Below are positions 53,685 through 62,314 of a stretch of 64,000 nucleotides of DNA, one piece after another (positions within the stretch are counted from its first letter, which is position 1; every line of letters starts with the position of its first letter). The notes beneath the pieces are model-generated. The model saw only the letters and a list, made by a program, of their open reading frames with translations. It searched no databases and was not told the DNA's origin. Source of the DNA: Armatimonadota bacterium (GTDB taxonomy: Bacteria > Armatimonadota > Fimbriimonadia > Fimbriimonadales > ATM1); contig QEUM01000007.1 in NCBI GenBank assembly GCA_003577165.1, positions 101,919 to 165,918 on the forward strand, written 5' to 3'. The position numbers and the translations under genes are program-made.

Positions 53685-54644
53685 ATGAGAATCCTGCTCG
53701 TTCGACTTTCCGCATTCGGTGACCTCCTTCAAACGCTTCCGATCCAGCATGCGCTGAGGACTGCCGTTCCGGAGGCTGAAATCTCTTTGCTGGTTCGTGG
53801 CCCCCATCGCAAGGTGGCCGAGAAGTCTGCGTTCATTGATCGCGTGATCTCTTACGAGATGCCGCCGCCCTGGCCGATGCCGGGGGATGTTCGCCACCAC
53901 TGGGAAGTCGCCAGAGCGAGGCGAGCGGTTCGCGACCTCGAAGTGGACCTTGTGATTGATATTCACGGGCTGCGAGTCGCATCGCGTGCTGCAGCGTCCG
54001 TCAAGGCGAAGAAACTGGTGAGTGTCGGGAAGCACCGCTCGATCCTGAAGAAGGGCGGCGTCGCTCTCAAAATGGAGTCGAGTTCTTCGAAGTATGTCGC
54101 CGGGATGGCCGCGCTGCGAGCCGCCGGAATCGACGCCCATCTCGACACCAACTTCCGGCTCGAGCCTCCGCAAGTCGGCATCGAGAATCTCGCGTCGACG
54201 CTTCCCGCGGAACCCTATGTGACTGTGCACGTCGGCGCAAGCAACCCAAACAAGATCTGGGACCCTGCGCTCTTTGGAGCCGTGGCCTCTCGACTGCGCC
54301 GAGACGGTTATAGAATCGTGCTCGTCGGGAGCAAGATCGACGCGCGTTACACGCCGAGGTTCCTCACGGAGTGCGAACCCGACGTGGACCTCGTCGGAGA
54401 GACGGGCTATGACGAACTGTGCGCTGCCATCGCCCAAGCGCGCCTCCACTTCGGGAACGACAGCGCGCCATCCCACGTTGCCGCAATTCACGGCACTCCG
54501 TGCGTGAGCGTGTACTCGTTCGCCGACCCTCTTGTATTCGAGCCGTGGAATCAGCCCGATGCTGTCATCGACGCGCGGAAGCGAGAGATCACTGTAGATG
54601 AAGTCTACGAGAAGTGCCTCTACAAACTCTCGCTTCCGCGCTGA
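53685..54644 (+). CDS. Glycosyltransferase family 9 (heptosyltransferase-like)
   Basis: 319 residues. GT9 pattern: MRILLVRLSAFGDLLQTLPI, ALRTAVPEAEISLLVRGPHR, DLVIDIHGLRVASRAAA, YVTVHVGASNPNKIWDPALF, RDGYRIVLVGSKIDARYTPR, LHFGNDSAPSHVAAIHGTPC with the conserved NDS. Family members add heptose or other sugars to lipopolysaccharide; presence fits a diderm envelope. The acceptor is unknown. Convergent with the pseudopilin gene, 7 nt apart. Confidence 0.85.
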   Translation: MRILLVRLSAFGDLLQTLPIQHALRTAVPEAEISLLVRGPHRKVAEKSAFIDRVISYEMPPPWPMPGDVRHHWEVARARRAVRDLEVDLVIDIHGLRVASRAAASVKAKKLVSVGKHRSILKKGGVALKMESSSSKYVAGMAALRAAGIDAHLDTNFRLEPPQVGIENLASTLPAEPYVTVHVGASNPNKIWDPALFGAVASRLRRDGYRIVLVGSKIDARYTPRFLTECEPDVDLVGETGYDELCAAIAQARLHFGNDSAPSHVAAIHGTPCVSVYSFADPLVFEPWNQPDAVIDARKREITVDEVYEKCLYKLSLPR

Positions 54645-54651
54645 TGCGCCA

Positions 54652-55413
54652 TCAGTTCAAGTCGAACAGCTCGTCGGTTGAGAATGATCCATCCTCGTCG
54701 ATGTCTCCCAGGTGCTCGCGCAGGAAGTCCTCCGCCTCGAATCCGTAACCGAACGAGCCATTGCGATACGCGGGGCGGGTCACGGTCACGTGGGAGTCGC
54801 ACCAGACGATGACGCCGACTCCGTTTGCCCTCGCATGGAACGTCGGGTAATTCGAACTTGGCGGCTCTAAGTAGGCGTTTCCTTCGAGCGTCGGCCTCGA
54901 GTACGCCCAGTTGTTGATGCGCGCGCAGGTCGCGAATGCGATCGTCTGCGAGACGTCCCGGATTTGCGATAGGATTACGCGCACCGGAATCTCCTCCCAA
55001 GTCGGAGGTTCGTATCGCGAGGGGCTGAGGTAGGCGTAGTTGTAGCCATAACCTGTAAATCCGATCGCCTCGCGCAGCGTGTCATCGAACGACGGGTCGG
55101 CCTGCACGCCCTTGTTGTTCATGTACGGAAAAAGAAGTCCTTCCCGTTCGTCGAGGCGAACGCCGTCCCAACTCCCCCACCAGTAGTAGTCTTTGCCGTC
55201 GCCGGGTATGCGAACCCGCATGATCGTGTCGTCATAGTCTCCGTTGTACATCTGCCATGCGACGGAGATCTGGCGTAGATTGGAGATGCTCGCAGTCTTC
55301 TTGGCGGATTCTCGCGCGCTCGCCATCACGGGAAAGAGGACGGCGCTAAGCAGAGCGATAATCGCCACGACGACGAGGAGTTCGATGAGGGTGAATCCCT
55401 GAGTCTTCTTCAT
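54652..55413 (-). CDS. Pseudopilin-like protein with type IV prepilin signal
   Basis: 253 residues. Prepilin leader MKKTQG followed by FTLIELLVVVAIIALLSAVL: cleavage after Gly6, methylated Phe, Glu5 present. Then FPVMASARESAKKTASISNL and RQISVAWQMYNGDYDD, typical of the large pseudopilin families of Armatimonadota and Planctomycetota. Near residue 205 a FHARANGVGVIVWCDSHV segment resembles their H-x9-DG motif. The C-terminus (GDIDEDGSFSTDELFDLN) looks like one EF-hand or dockerin-type calcium loop. AGGAG (55420-55424 on the minus strand) is the ribosome site, and a cobalamin-riboswitch-like leader lies upstream. Confidence 0.82.
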   Translation of the reverse strand: MKKTQGFTLIELLVVVAIIALLSAVLFPVMASARESAKKTASISNLRQISVAWQMYNGDYDDTIMRVRIPGDGKDYYWWGSWDGVRLDEREGLLFPYMNNKGVQADPSFDDTLREAIGFTGYGYNYAYLSPSRYEPPTWEEIPVRVILSQIRDVSQTIAFATCARINNWAYSRPTLEGNAYLEPPSSNYPTFHARANGVGVIVWCDSHVTVTRPAYRNGSFGYGFEAEDFLREHLGDIDEDGSFSTDELFDLN

Positions 55414-55458
55414 TTTCTTCTCCTAAACTCCGCGTCCACCGTGGAGCAAGGAGAGAAA
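55414..55458 (-). promoter_or_regulatory. Possible Shine-Dalgarno sequestering helix of the leader
   Basis: On the minus strand TTTCTCTCCT (55458-55449) can pair with AGGAGAAGAAA (55424-55414, one bulged A), which includes the pseudopilin ribosome binding site. This would be a translational expression platform for the upstream riboswitch. Confidence 0.45.
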
Positions 55459-55494
55459 CCAGACCACTTGGCCATACCGTAATCCTATGCTCGT

Positions 55495-55612
55495 AGGTGA
55501 CTCGCGTCAACCAGCGGTACGGGCATTCGGGCTTGGCCAATGGCCTTACCGTTGCGGCACAGCGCCGGATTTTCACCGGACTTCCCCCGTGATCGGCCTC
55601 ATCGAAAGACGA
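55495..55612 (-). promoter_or_regulatory. Cobalamin-riboswitch-like leader
   Basis: Minus strand shows the conserved core in order: GGGGGAAGTCCGGTGAAAAT then CCGG (55588-55565), GCTGTGCCGCAACGGTAA (55564-55547), and a B12-box-like AAGCCCGAATGCCCGTACC (55534-55516). These match the GGGAA...CGGTGxxAATCCGG, GCxGxxCCGCAAC and AGCCCGAAGACC pattern of adenosylcobalamin riboswitches. It lies between the DAHP synthase gene and the pseudopilin gene, both leftward, so the regulated gene should be the pseudopilin. Ends are approximate. Confidence 0.72.
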
Positions 55613-55663
55613 AACCGCCGCTTCGTAATTACCAGGACGGACGGAATTTCGGTTAAGTTCCGC

Positions 55664-56731
55664 TTATCTTACGAACGCCTGCTTCTGAGCGGAGGCAAGC
55701 AGATCGATGACTTGCATCGTCTCCTCGAAGCCCATGCAGCCGTCGGTAATGCTCTGTCCGTATCGGAGTGGCTCGCGAGAAGACAGGTCTTGCCGTCCTT
55801 CGACGAGGAAACTCTCCATCATCACTGCAAAAATCTGATTCGATCCGTCCCGAATCTGCGAAACGACGTTTTCCGCGACGGCAGGCTGACGTGCCGGGAT
55901 CTTTCCGCTGTTTCCGTGGCTGCAGTCCACCATCACGCGGCCGGGCAGGCCGTGATCGAGGAGCTGCTGAACGACCTCGTTCACGTGCTCCCTCTGATAG
56001 TTCGGTCCGGTTCTGTGCCCTCCGCGAAGGATGACGTGGCAGGCGTCGTTTCCGGATGTCTGAAAGATGGCCGTCACTCCTTCCTTCGTGACCGACGGGA
56101 ACCAGTGCGGCGAAGCGGCAGCGCGAACGGCGTCTACCGCCGTGCGAGTGTAACCCTCTGTCGAGTTTTTGAAGCCCACTGGCATCGAAAGCCCCGACGC
56201 GAGTTCTCGATGGACTTGGCTCTCCGTCGTGCGCGCGCCGATGGCGGCCCAAGACACGAGGTCGGCGAGATACTGAGGGATGATCGTGTCGAGAAACTCG
56301 ACCGCGACCGCGACGCGCATCTCCGCGAGCCTCTTAAGCAGGCCGCGCGCCATCCTGAGGCCTTTGTTGATGTGGTAACTGCCGTCCAGATCGGGGTCGT
56401 TGATCAGCCCCTTCCACCCGCCGACCGTGCGGGGCTTCTCGAAGTACGTCCTCATCACCAAGATGAGCCGGTCGCCGACTTCTTGTGAGAGTTGGAGCAG
56501 CCTTTCGCCGTACTCTTCCGCGGCCTCGACGTCGTGAATCGAACACGGGCCGACGACCACGACGAGCCGCGGGTCCCGGCCGTGAAGGGCGTCTGCGATC
56601 TCCCGGCGGCGGTCGGCGACGAACTGGAGCGCGGCTTCGGACGCGGCAATCTCCTCGAGAATCACCGCTGGCGGTACCAGCGGCCGAACGGCTCGAATGC
56701 GGAGGTCGTCTGTGAACGGATTGAAGGGCAT
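55664..56731 (-). CDS. aroG: 3-deoxy-7-phosphoheptulonate synthase (DAHP synthase, AroG/F/H type)
   Basis: 355 residues, class I alpha type. Motifs: VVVVGPCSIHDVEAAEEYGE, ILVMRTYFEKPRTVGGWKGL, NDPDLDGSYHINKGLRMARG, SWAAIGARTTESQVHRELAS, MPVGFKNSTEGYTRTAVDAV, HVILRGGHRTGPNY, VMVDCSHGNSGK and MMESFLVEGRQDL. It condenses PEP and erythrose-4-phosphate, the first step of the shikimate pathway. Together with trpB it is one of two aromatic-biosynthesis genes in the window. Confidence 0.94.
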   Translation of the reverse strand: MPFNPFTDDLRIRAVRPLVPPAVILEEIAASEAALQFVADRRREIADALHGRDPRLVVVVGPCSIHDVEAAEEYGERLLQLSQEVGDRLILVMRTYFEKPRTVGGWKGLINDPDLDGSYHINKGLRMARGLLKRLAEMRVAVAVEFLDTIIPQYLADLVSWAAIGARTTESQVHRELASGLSMPVGFKNSTEGYTRTAVDAVRAAASPHWFPSVTKEGVTAIFQTSGNDACHVILRGGHRTGPNYQREHVNEVVQQLLDHGLPGRVMVDCSHGNSGKIPARQPAVAENVVSQIRDGSNQIFAVMMESFLVEGRQDLSSREPLRYGQSITDGCMGFEETMQVIDLLASAQKQAFVR

Positions 56732-56807
56732 GTCGGATGCGCGGGCGCGCTCGCCCCGACATTATCCCTAAACGGCCCCCGCCGAGGGCCGCTGGTAAAG
56801 TTGGACG

Positions 56808-57797
56808 GTGAAAGAGCCGAGCGGAAGGGACGTTTCAGAGTTCCGTGACGCCGTGTGCGCGGCGGAGCGGGTGCTCGTTGCTCCGCACCTTCACCCTGAC
56901 GGCGACGCGATCGGCGCCGCGCTGGCGATCCAGCGAGGCCTCGAGGCGCTCGGGAAGCAGGTCGAAGTCGTCTGTGCGGACCCGGTGCCGGCAAACCTTC
57001 GGTTCCTGCCCGGCTGGCAGTCCATCCGCGCCCCAGAGGAGTCCACGATGGTTCCCGACCTCGGGATTCTCGTCGACCTGAACGTAATGTCCCGGCTTGG
57101 CAGAGCCCAGTCTCTCTTCGATCGCGCGCCTCGAATCGCCATCGTAGACCATCACGAGATCATCGAAGAATCGGCTCAGGGCGTGAGCCTCGTTTGGCCG
57201 GACTATTCGGCGACCTGCTTGGTGCTTTATGAGGTGATGTCTCAGTTGGGCATGGAGATCTCGCCGGAAATCGCGCAGTGCCTCCTAGCGGGCATTGCGA
57301 CAGACACGGGTAGGTTCCGTTTCCGAAACACCGACCCCTACTCGCTGCGCGCCGCCGCCGACCTCGTCGAGCGGGGGGGCGACCTCACTCAGATCAACGA
57401 GGAAGTTTGGGAGAAAAAGCCGCTTCCCGCCGTGCTGCTCTTAGGCCGCGCCTTGATGAACCTCAAGACCGATTTTGACGGAGCGATCGCTTACAGTTAT
57501 CTCACAGAAGAGGACTTCGCCGCCGCCGATGCGATAGAGGAGCACAACGAGGGCATCGTGAATGAGATCGGTCGGGTGGAAACAGCGTGCATCTCGGCTC
57601 TCTTTCGCGAGCCGAAGCCGAATAAGGTCCGCGTCAGCGTGAGGTCGCGTGGCGACATTGATGTGGCGGAAGTGTGCTCCAAGTTCGGAGGGGGGGGGCA
57701 CAAGAACGCTGCGGGATGCACGTTCGACACGAGTGTGCATGAGGCGATTGAAGCGATGCTCCCACCGCTGAGAGAAGCGATTTCGAAATCCCAATGA
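56808..57797 (+). CDS. nrnA: Bifunctional oligoribonuclease / pAp phosphatase NrnA
   Basis: 329 residues from a GTG at 56808. DHH-DHHA1 phosphoesterase: LVAPHLHPDGDAIGAALAIQ, FRFL-like LRFLPGW, LGILVDLNVMSRLGRAQSLF, RIAIVDHHEIIEESAQGVSL (the DHH box), SATCLVLYEVMSQLG, CLLAGIATDTGRFRFRNT; DHHA1: SVRSRGDIDVAEVCSKFGGG, GHKNAAGCTF. Degrades short RNA oligomers and pAp. Overlaps truB by four bases (ATGA), a common NrnA-TruB pairing. Confidence 0.93.
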   Translation: MKEPSGRDVSEFRDAVCAAERVLVAPHLHPDGDAIGAALAIQRGLEALGKQVEVVCADPVPANLRFLPGWQSIRAPEESTMVPDLGILVDLNVMSRLGRAQSLFDRAPRIAIVDHHEIIEESAQGVSLVWPDYSATCLVLYEVMSQLGMEISPEIAQCLLAGIATDTGRFRFRNTDPYSLRAAADLVERGGDLTQINEEVWEKKPLPAVLLLGRALMNLKTDFDGAIAYSYLTEEDFAAADAIEEHNEGIVNEIGRVETACISALFREPKPNKVRVSVRSRGDIDVAEVCSKFGGGGHKNAAGCTFDTSVHEAIEAMLPPLREAISKSQ

Positions 57798-58657
57798 TTG
57801 GATTCCTGCTCGTAGACAAGCCCTCAGGCTGGACGTCGCACGACGCCGTCGCGAAGGTGCGGCGCGTGTTGGGCGAGAAGCGCGTCGGCCATGCCGGGAC
57901 GCTCGATCCGATGTGCACCGGCCTGCTTCTCATGGCAGTCGGCCACGCCACTCGCTTCATGCGATATCTGCGTCTCGAGCCGAAGGAGTACGTCGGCGAG
58001 ATGACTCTCGGCGTCGAGACCACGACGCACGACTCGGAAGGCGAGCCGGTTGAGACGAGAGACGCGTCGAGCGTGACGATCGAATCTCTGCGCAGCCATG
58101 CTGCGCGCCTCGCCGGTCGAATCTCGCAAACCCCGCCGATGTTCAGCGCGGTCAAGGTCGGGGGACAACGCCTGTACAAACTCGCGCGGAAGGGCGAGGA
58201 AGTGGAGCGGCCAGCGCGCGAGGTTGATGTGTTCGCGTTCGACATCCTCGGCCTTCACGATGGCCGCGCATCGTTCCGAGTTTCTTGTTCCGGTGGAACG
58301 TACGTGCGATCGCTCGTACACGACTTAGGGCGGCTCGCGGGCTGTGGCGCACACCTCTCCTCACTCCGGCGCATCAGCCTCGGTGGGTTTCACGTGGGCG
58401 AAGCGTGCGCGCCCGACGAGGTCTCCGCGGATCGGCTCCTGCCGCTCGACGGCGCCCTCGATTTGCCGGCGGTTCGTTTGGCGCAGGGCCAGGCGACCTC
58501 TGCTAAGCACGGACAGAAGTTCTCGCTCAACGTCCACGAGGGTGCGGAGCGCATCGCCCTCCTCGACGAACAGGGCCGATTCTTCGCGGTAGCCCGGAGG
58601 GAGCGCAACGAATGGCTGCCCGAGTGCGTTCTACCCATCGAGGTGCTAAGCGGATGA
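57794..58657 (+). CDS. truB: tRNA pseudouridine(55) synthase TruB
   Basis: 287 residues. MIGFLLVDKPSGWTSHDAVA, KRVGHAGTLDPMCTGLLLMA with the catalytic Asp, KEYVGEMTLGVETTTHDSEG, QTPPMFSAVKVGGQRLYKLA, ARKGEEVERPAREV, SCSGGTYVRSLVHDLG, GCGAHLSSLRRISLGGFHVG. Makes pseudouridine at position 55 of tRNA. Coupled by ATGA to nrnA before it and to the DUF2752 gene after it. Confidence 0.95.
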   Translation: MIGFLLVDKPSGWTSHDAVAKVRRVLGEKRVGHAGTLDPMCTGLLLMAVGHATRFMRYLRLEPKEYVGEMTLGVETTTHDSEGEPVETRDASSVTIESLRSHAARLAGRISQTPPMFSAVKVGGQRLYKLARKGEEVERPAREVDVFAFDILGLHDGRASFRVSCSGGTYVRSLVHDLGRLAGCGAHLSSLRRISLGGFHVGEACAPDEVSADRLLPLDGALDLPAVRLAQGQATSAKHGQKFSLNVHEGAERIALLDEQGRFFAVARRERNEWLPECVLPIEVLSG

Positions 58658-59106
58658 CCACGCGGATCAAGCCTCCGCTGGTGTGGATCGAGCGCAACGT
58701 GCCGAGGAGCGACCTCTGGCCCGAGGCCATCCTGTTCCTGTTCTGGGTCGGGGTGATGGTCGTCGCGAGCTTCCTGACGCCCTCACCTGCCGGCCACGGC
58801 ACCCACATGCAGCTCGGCCTGCCACCCTGCGGGGTGTTCGCCACGACGGGCCGCCCCTGCCCCACCTGCGGAATGACCACGAGTTTCGCCCACATCATGC
58901 ACGGCAACCTCGCGGACGCCTTCGCTGCCCATCCGATGGGGCCGATCGTGTTCCTGTACCTCGGGCTGGGGGCCGTCTACTTCTTCACCAAGTACCTCTT
59001 TCGGTACCGGCCCGTGATGCCCAGGCCCCTCCTCTTGTGGCCGAACGTAGCGTTCGTGGCGACCGTCATGGGCTATGGCTATTACAGGTTCTTCACCTGG
59101 CCGTAG
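58654..59106 (+). CDS. DUF2752 membrane protein
   Basis: 150 residues from ATG 58654 (overlaps the truB stop). Family signature PPCGVFATTGRPCPTCGMTT followed by SFAHIMHGNLADAFAAHPMG. Three membrane spans are visible (AILFLFWVGVMVVASFL, IVFLYLGLGAVYFFTKYLF, VAFVATVMGYGYYRFF). The paired Cys (CPTCG) may bind metal. Function unknown. Confidence 0.82.
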   Translation: MTTRIKPPLVWIERNVPRSDLWPEAILFLFWVGVMVVASFLTPSPAGHGTHMQLGLPPCGVFATTGRPCPTCGMTTSFAHIMHGNLADAFAAHPMGPIVFLYLGLGAVYFFTKYLFRYRPVMPRPLLLWPNVAFVATVMGYGYYRFFTWP

Positions 59107-59144
59107 AGTAGAATCCGAACCCGCCTCCGGGCGATTTAAGCCGT

Positions 59145-59933
59145 ATGCAAGTGAAATCGGACGCATTCTTGCGGTGCTCCAAGTGCCGCAAAGTGCTGTT
59201 CTCGAAGGAGTTCGAAAGGAACCTGAGGGTCTGCGGATCTTGCGGACACCACCACAGGATTTCGGCGGACGAGCGCATACGGATCACCTTCGACGAAGGA
59301 ACGTTCCAGGAACTCGACCGCGGCCTCCGCTCGTGCGACCCACTCGAGTTTCCCGATTACCGCGAGAAGTTGGAGAAGGGCGCGAAGGCGACGGGTCGGC
59401 ACGACTCCGTCATTCGCGGCACCGCGATGATCGAAGGGCGTCCCGTTTCGGCTGCTGTCGCGGACTTCGCATTCATGGGCGGCAGCATGGGCAGCGTCGC
59501 GGGAGAGAAGATCGCCCGCACGATCGAACTTGCGATCGAGAGGCGCATTCCGGCCGTCATTTTCACTGCGACCGGCGGAGCGAGGATGCAGGAGGGACTG
59601 CTTTCGCTCATGCAGATGGCGAAAACTGCCGCCGCGTGCCGCAAAGCGTCGGACGAAGGGGTTCCTTTCGTGTGCGTTTTTACCGACCCGACGATGGCCG
59701 GAGTGCTCGCCAGTTACGCGAGCCTCGCCGACGTCATCCTGGCCGAGCCGGGAGCGCTCGTCGGATTTGCGGGGGCGCGCGTCAGCGCACAGGCGGGTGT
59801 CGGCCGAGTTCCGGACAACTTCCAAACCTCGGAGTACAACTTCGAACATGGGATGATCGACGCGGTCGTTCAGCGCAAGGACCTTCGATCCACGCTCGCG
59901 CGCGTCGTGGACCATCTCTCGGCGAACCTGTAG
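59145..59933 (+). CDS. accD: Acetyl-CoA carboxylase carboxyltransferase subunit beta
   Basis: 262 residues. Zinc ribbon Cys 11, 14, 30 and 33 (RCSKC, VCGSCGHHHRI). Carboxyltransferase core: DPLEFPDYREKLEKGAKATG, DFAFMGGSMGSVAGEKIART, VIFTATGGARMQEGLLSLMQ, MAKTAAAC, DPTMAGVLASYASLADVILA, EPGALVGFAGARV. Followed 9 nt later by accA, so the two subunits of the carboxyltransferase are made from one transcript for fatty-acid synthesis. Confidence 0.95.
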   Translation: MQVKSDAFLRCSKCRKVLFSKEFERNLRVCGSCGHHHRISADERIRITFDEGTFQELDRGLRSCDPLEFPDYREKLEKGAKATGRHDSVIRGTAMIEGRPVSAAVADFAFMGGSMGSVAGEKIARTIELAIERRIPAVIFTATGGARMQEGLLSLMQMAKTAAACRKASDEGVPFVCVFTDPTMAGVLASYASLADVILAEPGALVGFAGARVSAQAGVGRVPDNFQTSEYNFEHGMIDAVVQRKDLRSTLARVVDHLSANL

Positions 59934-59942
59934 CGAAACAAG

Positions 59943-60929
59943 ATGGCAAAGACTTGGCACGAATGGGAGAAGCCGCTTCTGGACCTCGAAGAGGGAATCC
60001 AGAAACTTCGTGACCTCGTCCCGAAGGCCCCCCCCGACAAGGCGGCTCAACTCGAAAAGCAGATCGAGGAATTCGAAAAGAAGCGCGACACCTTTTTGCG
60101 AGTCAAATACGGCCGACTCGGCCCGTGGGAGAGAACGCTCGTCGCGAGAGCGGACAACCGACCGTACACGCTGGATTACGTTCGCGCGATCGTCACCGAT
60201 TGGGTCGAGTTGCATGGGGATCGAAGATACGGCGACGACAAGGCGATGATCGCCGGGCTTGGGAAGATCGATGGAATATCCTGCGTCATCGTCGGCCAAC
60301 AGAAGGGTCGCGACCTCAAGCAGAGACAGTTTCGAAACTTCGGCATGGCGAAGCCGGAAGGCTATCGAAAGGCGATTCGCATGTTCGAGATGGCGGATCG
60401 CTTCGGGCTGCCTGTCATTTCATTCATCGACACCCCCGCCGCCGACCCGGGAGTGGACAGCGAGTCGCGTGGGATCAGCGAAGCGATCGCAGCGGGGATG
60501 TCTTCGCTATTCGGGGTGGGCGTGCCGACGATCGCCGTGATCATCGGGGAGGGGGGAAGCGGAGGCGCCATCGGCATCGGCGCCTGCAACCGCGTGCTGA
60601 TGCTTGAGAACTCGATCTATTCAGTGATCCCGCCGGAGGGCTGCGCGGCGATTTTGTGGCGTGAGCCGACCGCGGGAGACAAGGCCGCGTCCGCGCTCAA
60701 ACTCACGGCGCAGCATGCGCTGGACCTCGGCCTCATCGATGAGATCATCCCGGAGTCGTTCGGCGGCGCGCACCGCAACCCGGCCGAGACCGCGAAGAAC
60801 GTCGAGGAGGCGGTCGTCCGGCACCTCCGGGAGTTGATGGTCTACGACCGCGACACTCTGCGCACGGATCGCTACGCGAAGTTCCGGGCGATGGGCGTCT
60901 TCACGGCCGACGAGGCGTTTACGCTGTAA
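59943..60929 (+). CDS. accA: Acetyl-CoA carboxylase carboxyltransferase subunit alpha
   Basis: 328 residues. WHEWEKPLLDLEEGIQKLRD, WERTLVARADNRPYTLDYVR, DWVELHGDRRYGDDKAMIAG, VIVGQQKGRDLKQRQFRNFG, AKPEGYRKAIRMFEMADRFG, PVISFIDTPAADPGVDSESR, GEGGSGGAIGIGACNRVLML, ENSIYSVIPPEGCAAILWRE. All family blocks are present and the length is standard. Partner of accD just upstream. Confidence 0.95.
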   Translation: MAKTWHEWEKPLLDLEEGIQKLRDLVPKAPPDKAAQLEKQIEEFEKKRDTFLRVKYGRLGPWERTLVARADNRPYTLDYVRAIVTDWVELHGDRRYGDDKAMIAGLGKIDGISCVIVGQQKGRDLKQRQFRNFGMAKPEGYRKAIRMFEMADRFGLPVISFIDTPAADPGVDSESRGISEAIAAGMSSLFGVGVPTIAVIIGEGGSGGAIGIGACNRVLMLENSIYSVIPPEGCAAILWREPTAGDKAASALKLTAQHALDLGLIDEIIPESFGGAHRNPAETAKNVEEAVVRHLRELMVYDRDTLRTDRYAKFRAMGVFTADEAFTL

Positions 60930-61192
60930 GTCGAAGGAGATCGGGCATCCGGCGCTGACCGGGGATTGAGACCGGCGATTGCTGACGCCCCTGATCGTTA
61001 GCAATGCCTGCGATGTCTCGCGGCAAGAATCGTGGTAGTCCCAATGAGTCCGGCAGTCACCCGCAACCGAAAACCGACCCCGATAGCCGGTCGGAGGATC
61101 ACAAAACAGGTAAAAATACCAGGTAAAAAGACGAATTAATCGTGATAAGATCCCATTTCGGGATCTCAAAAGGCGATCCCAAAGGAGGATCA
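60930..61192 (+). promoter_or_regulatory. Repeat-rich control region of the DGQHR cassette
   Basis: No gene. ATTGCTGACG (60978-60987) and CGTTAGCAAT (60996-61005) form a hairpin after accA (one G-U). Further on the DNA turns AT-rich: two direct repeats CAGGTAAAAA (61107-61116, 61120-61129; 13-bp period), then AGATCCC/GGGATCT (61148-61154 / 61160-61166) and another GATCCC at 61175-61180. AGGAGG (61183-61188) serves the next gene. The repeats look like operators. Confidence 0.5.
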
Positions 61193-62314
61193 ATGAAAAT
61201 CAACGGGACAGTCTTTCGCCAGGCAGGTGTGCATCTCGCAGTGGGCTGCGTCAAGGCCTCCGAACTGGCAGATCTAGTCGAGCGTGGAATTTGGGCTCCA
61301 GATGTGTTTCGCGCGAGCCATCCGGAGGGGTACCAGCGAGAGCTCACGGAGGCGCGCGCCAGGGAATTTGCCAGGTTCGTAAGAATGAACGGTGTTTCGC
61401 CTCTCCCAATCCTACTCAACTTCCGTGAGGGTCGCGTCGCGGGTGATGACGGCACATTGGATCTGCCTGATTCCCGCGGATATATCGTGGATGGACAGCA
61501 TCGTGCCCACGGGATTCGTCTTGCCGTTGCTGAAGATCCATCAATCGGCGATTACGATGTTCCCATCGTCGTGATGTGTGAGCCCGATGCGTTTCAGGAA
61601 GCGCGACAGTTCGTCATCATAAACCGAACCCAAAAGGGAATCAATCCGAGTCTAGCTGAGGAGCACCTCTTGCAGTCAGCTAAGACGGAGGGAAGACGGG
61701 CGCTTCTTGATATGCAGCGCGTCGGAGTACTAAAGGCTGTGGTTCGTGGCGCAGAGTGGAAGACCAAGGCCATCGAGATAGCAAATTCGCTTAACGATGA
61801 CGATACTTCGCCATGGTACGGCTTGATTCGCCAGCCAAATGAGCCTAAGGATGAGACAGTGATCAATAAGAAGTCGTTTACCGACTCGCTGGAACCTATT
61901 CTAAAAGACGTCTACTTTCAGGGCAAGGAGTCTCACGTGATCGCGAGTGCGCTCCGCAACTACTGGAACGCCATAAACGATCTTTGTGATGAGGCCTTTC
62001 TCGACCCAGCCGGTCATGTGCTTCAGAAGACGACGGGCGTTTTCGTGCTGCACAAGGTCTTTCCTCGGATCGCAGAGTTCGCAACTGACGAATCCGGCCG
62101 CAGGGTGCTTACGAGGGACAACCTTCGTACGATTCTTGAGAAGCCGACCTTGCCAGGAGTCGGGCCGGTGATAGCGAGCCCCTTCTGGAGTTCAGGTGGC
62201 CACGCCGGCATGCGGGGCACGGGCAAGAAGGCGTTCGGCATACTGGCAATGGAGATCCTCGAGGCCATCGAGACTTCGATCTCTGGATCGAGGGGAGCGG
62301 AGCTACTGCTGTGA
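61193..62314 (+). CDS. DGQHR-domain protein (DndB-like)
   Basis: 373 residues from ATG 61193 with AGGAGG 4 nt upstream. The name-giving motif is YIVDGQHRAHGIRLAVAED; other family parts are ELTEARAREFARFVRMNGVS, PLPILLNFREGRVAGDD, VIINRTQKGINPSLAEEHLL. DGQHR proteins include DndB, the regulator of phosphorothioate DNA modification, and others in restriction, plasmid or phage contexts. No dnd genes are adjacent. Composition is less GC-rich than accA. Coupled by GTGA to the next gene. Confidence 0.72.
   Translation: MKINGTVFRQAGVHLAVGCVKASELADLVERGIWAPDVFRASHPEGYQRELTEARAREFARFVRMNGVSPLPILLNFREGRVAGDDGTLDLPDSRGYIVDGQHRAHGIRLAVAEDPSIGDYDVPIVVMCEPDAFQEARQFVIINRTQKGINPSLAEEHLLQSAKTEGRRALLDMQRVGVLKAVVRGAEWKTKAIEIANSLNDDDTSPWYGLIRQPNEPKDETVINKKSFTDSLEPILKDVYFQGKESHVIASALRNYWNAINDLCDEAFLDPAGHVLQKTTGVFVLHKVFPRIAEFATDESGRRVLTRDNLRTILEKPTLPGVGPVIASPFWSSGGHAGMRGTGKKAFGILAMEILEAIETSISGSRGAELLL

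Noticed and set aside
60930..61140. Cobalamin or other riboswitch upstream of the DGQHR gene (a segment containing CCCGCAACCG looked suggestive)
   Set aside because: The remaining conserved core segments are missing, unlike the clear match at 55495-55612.
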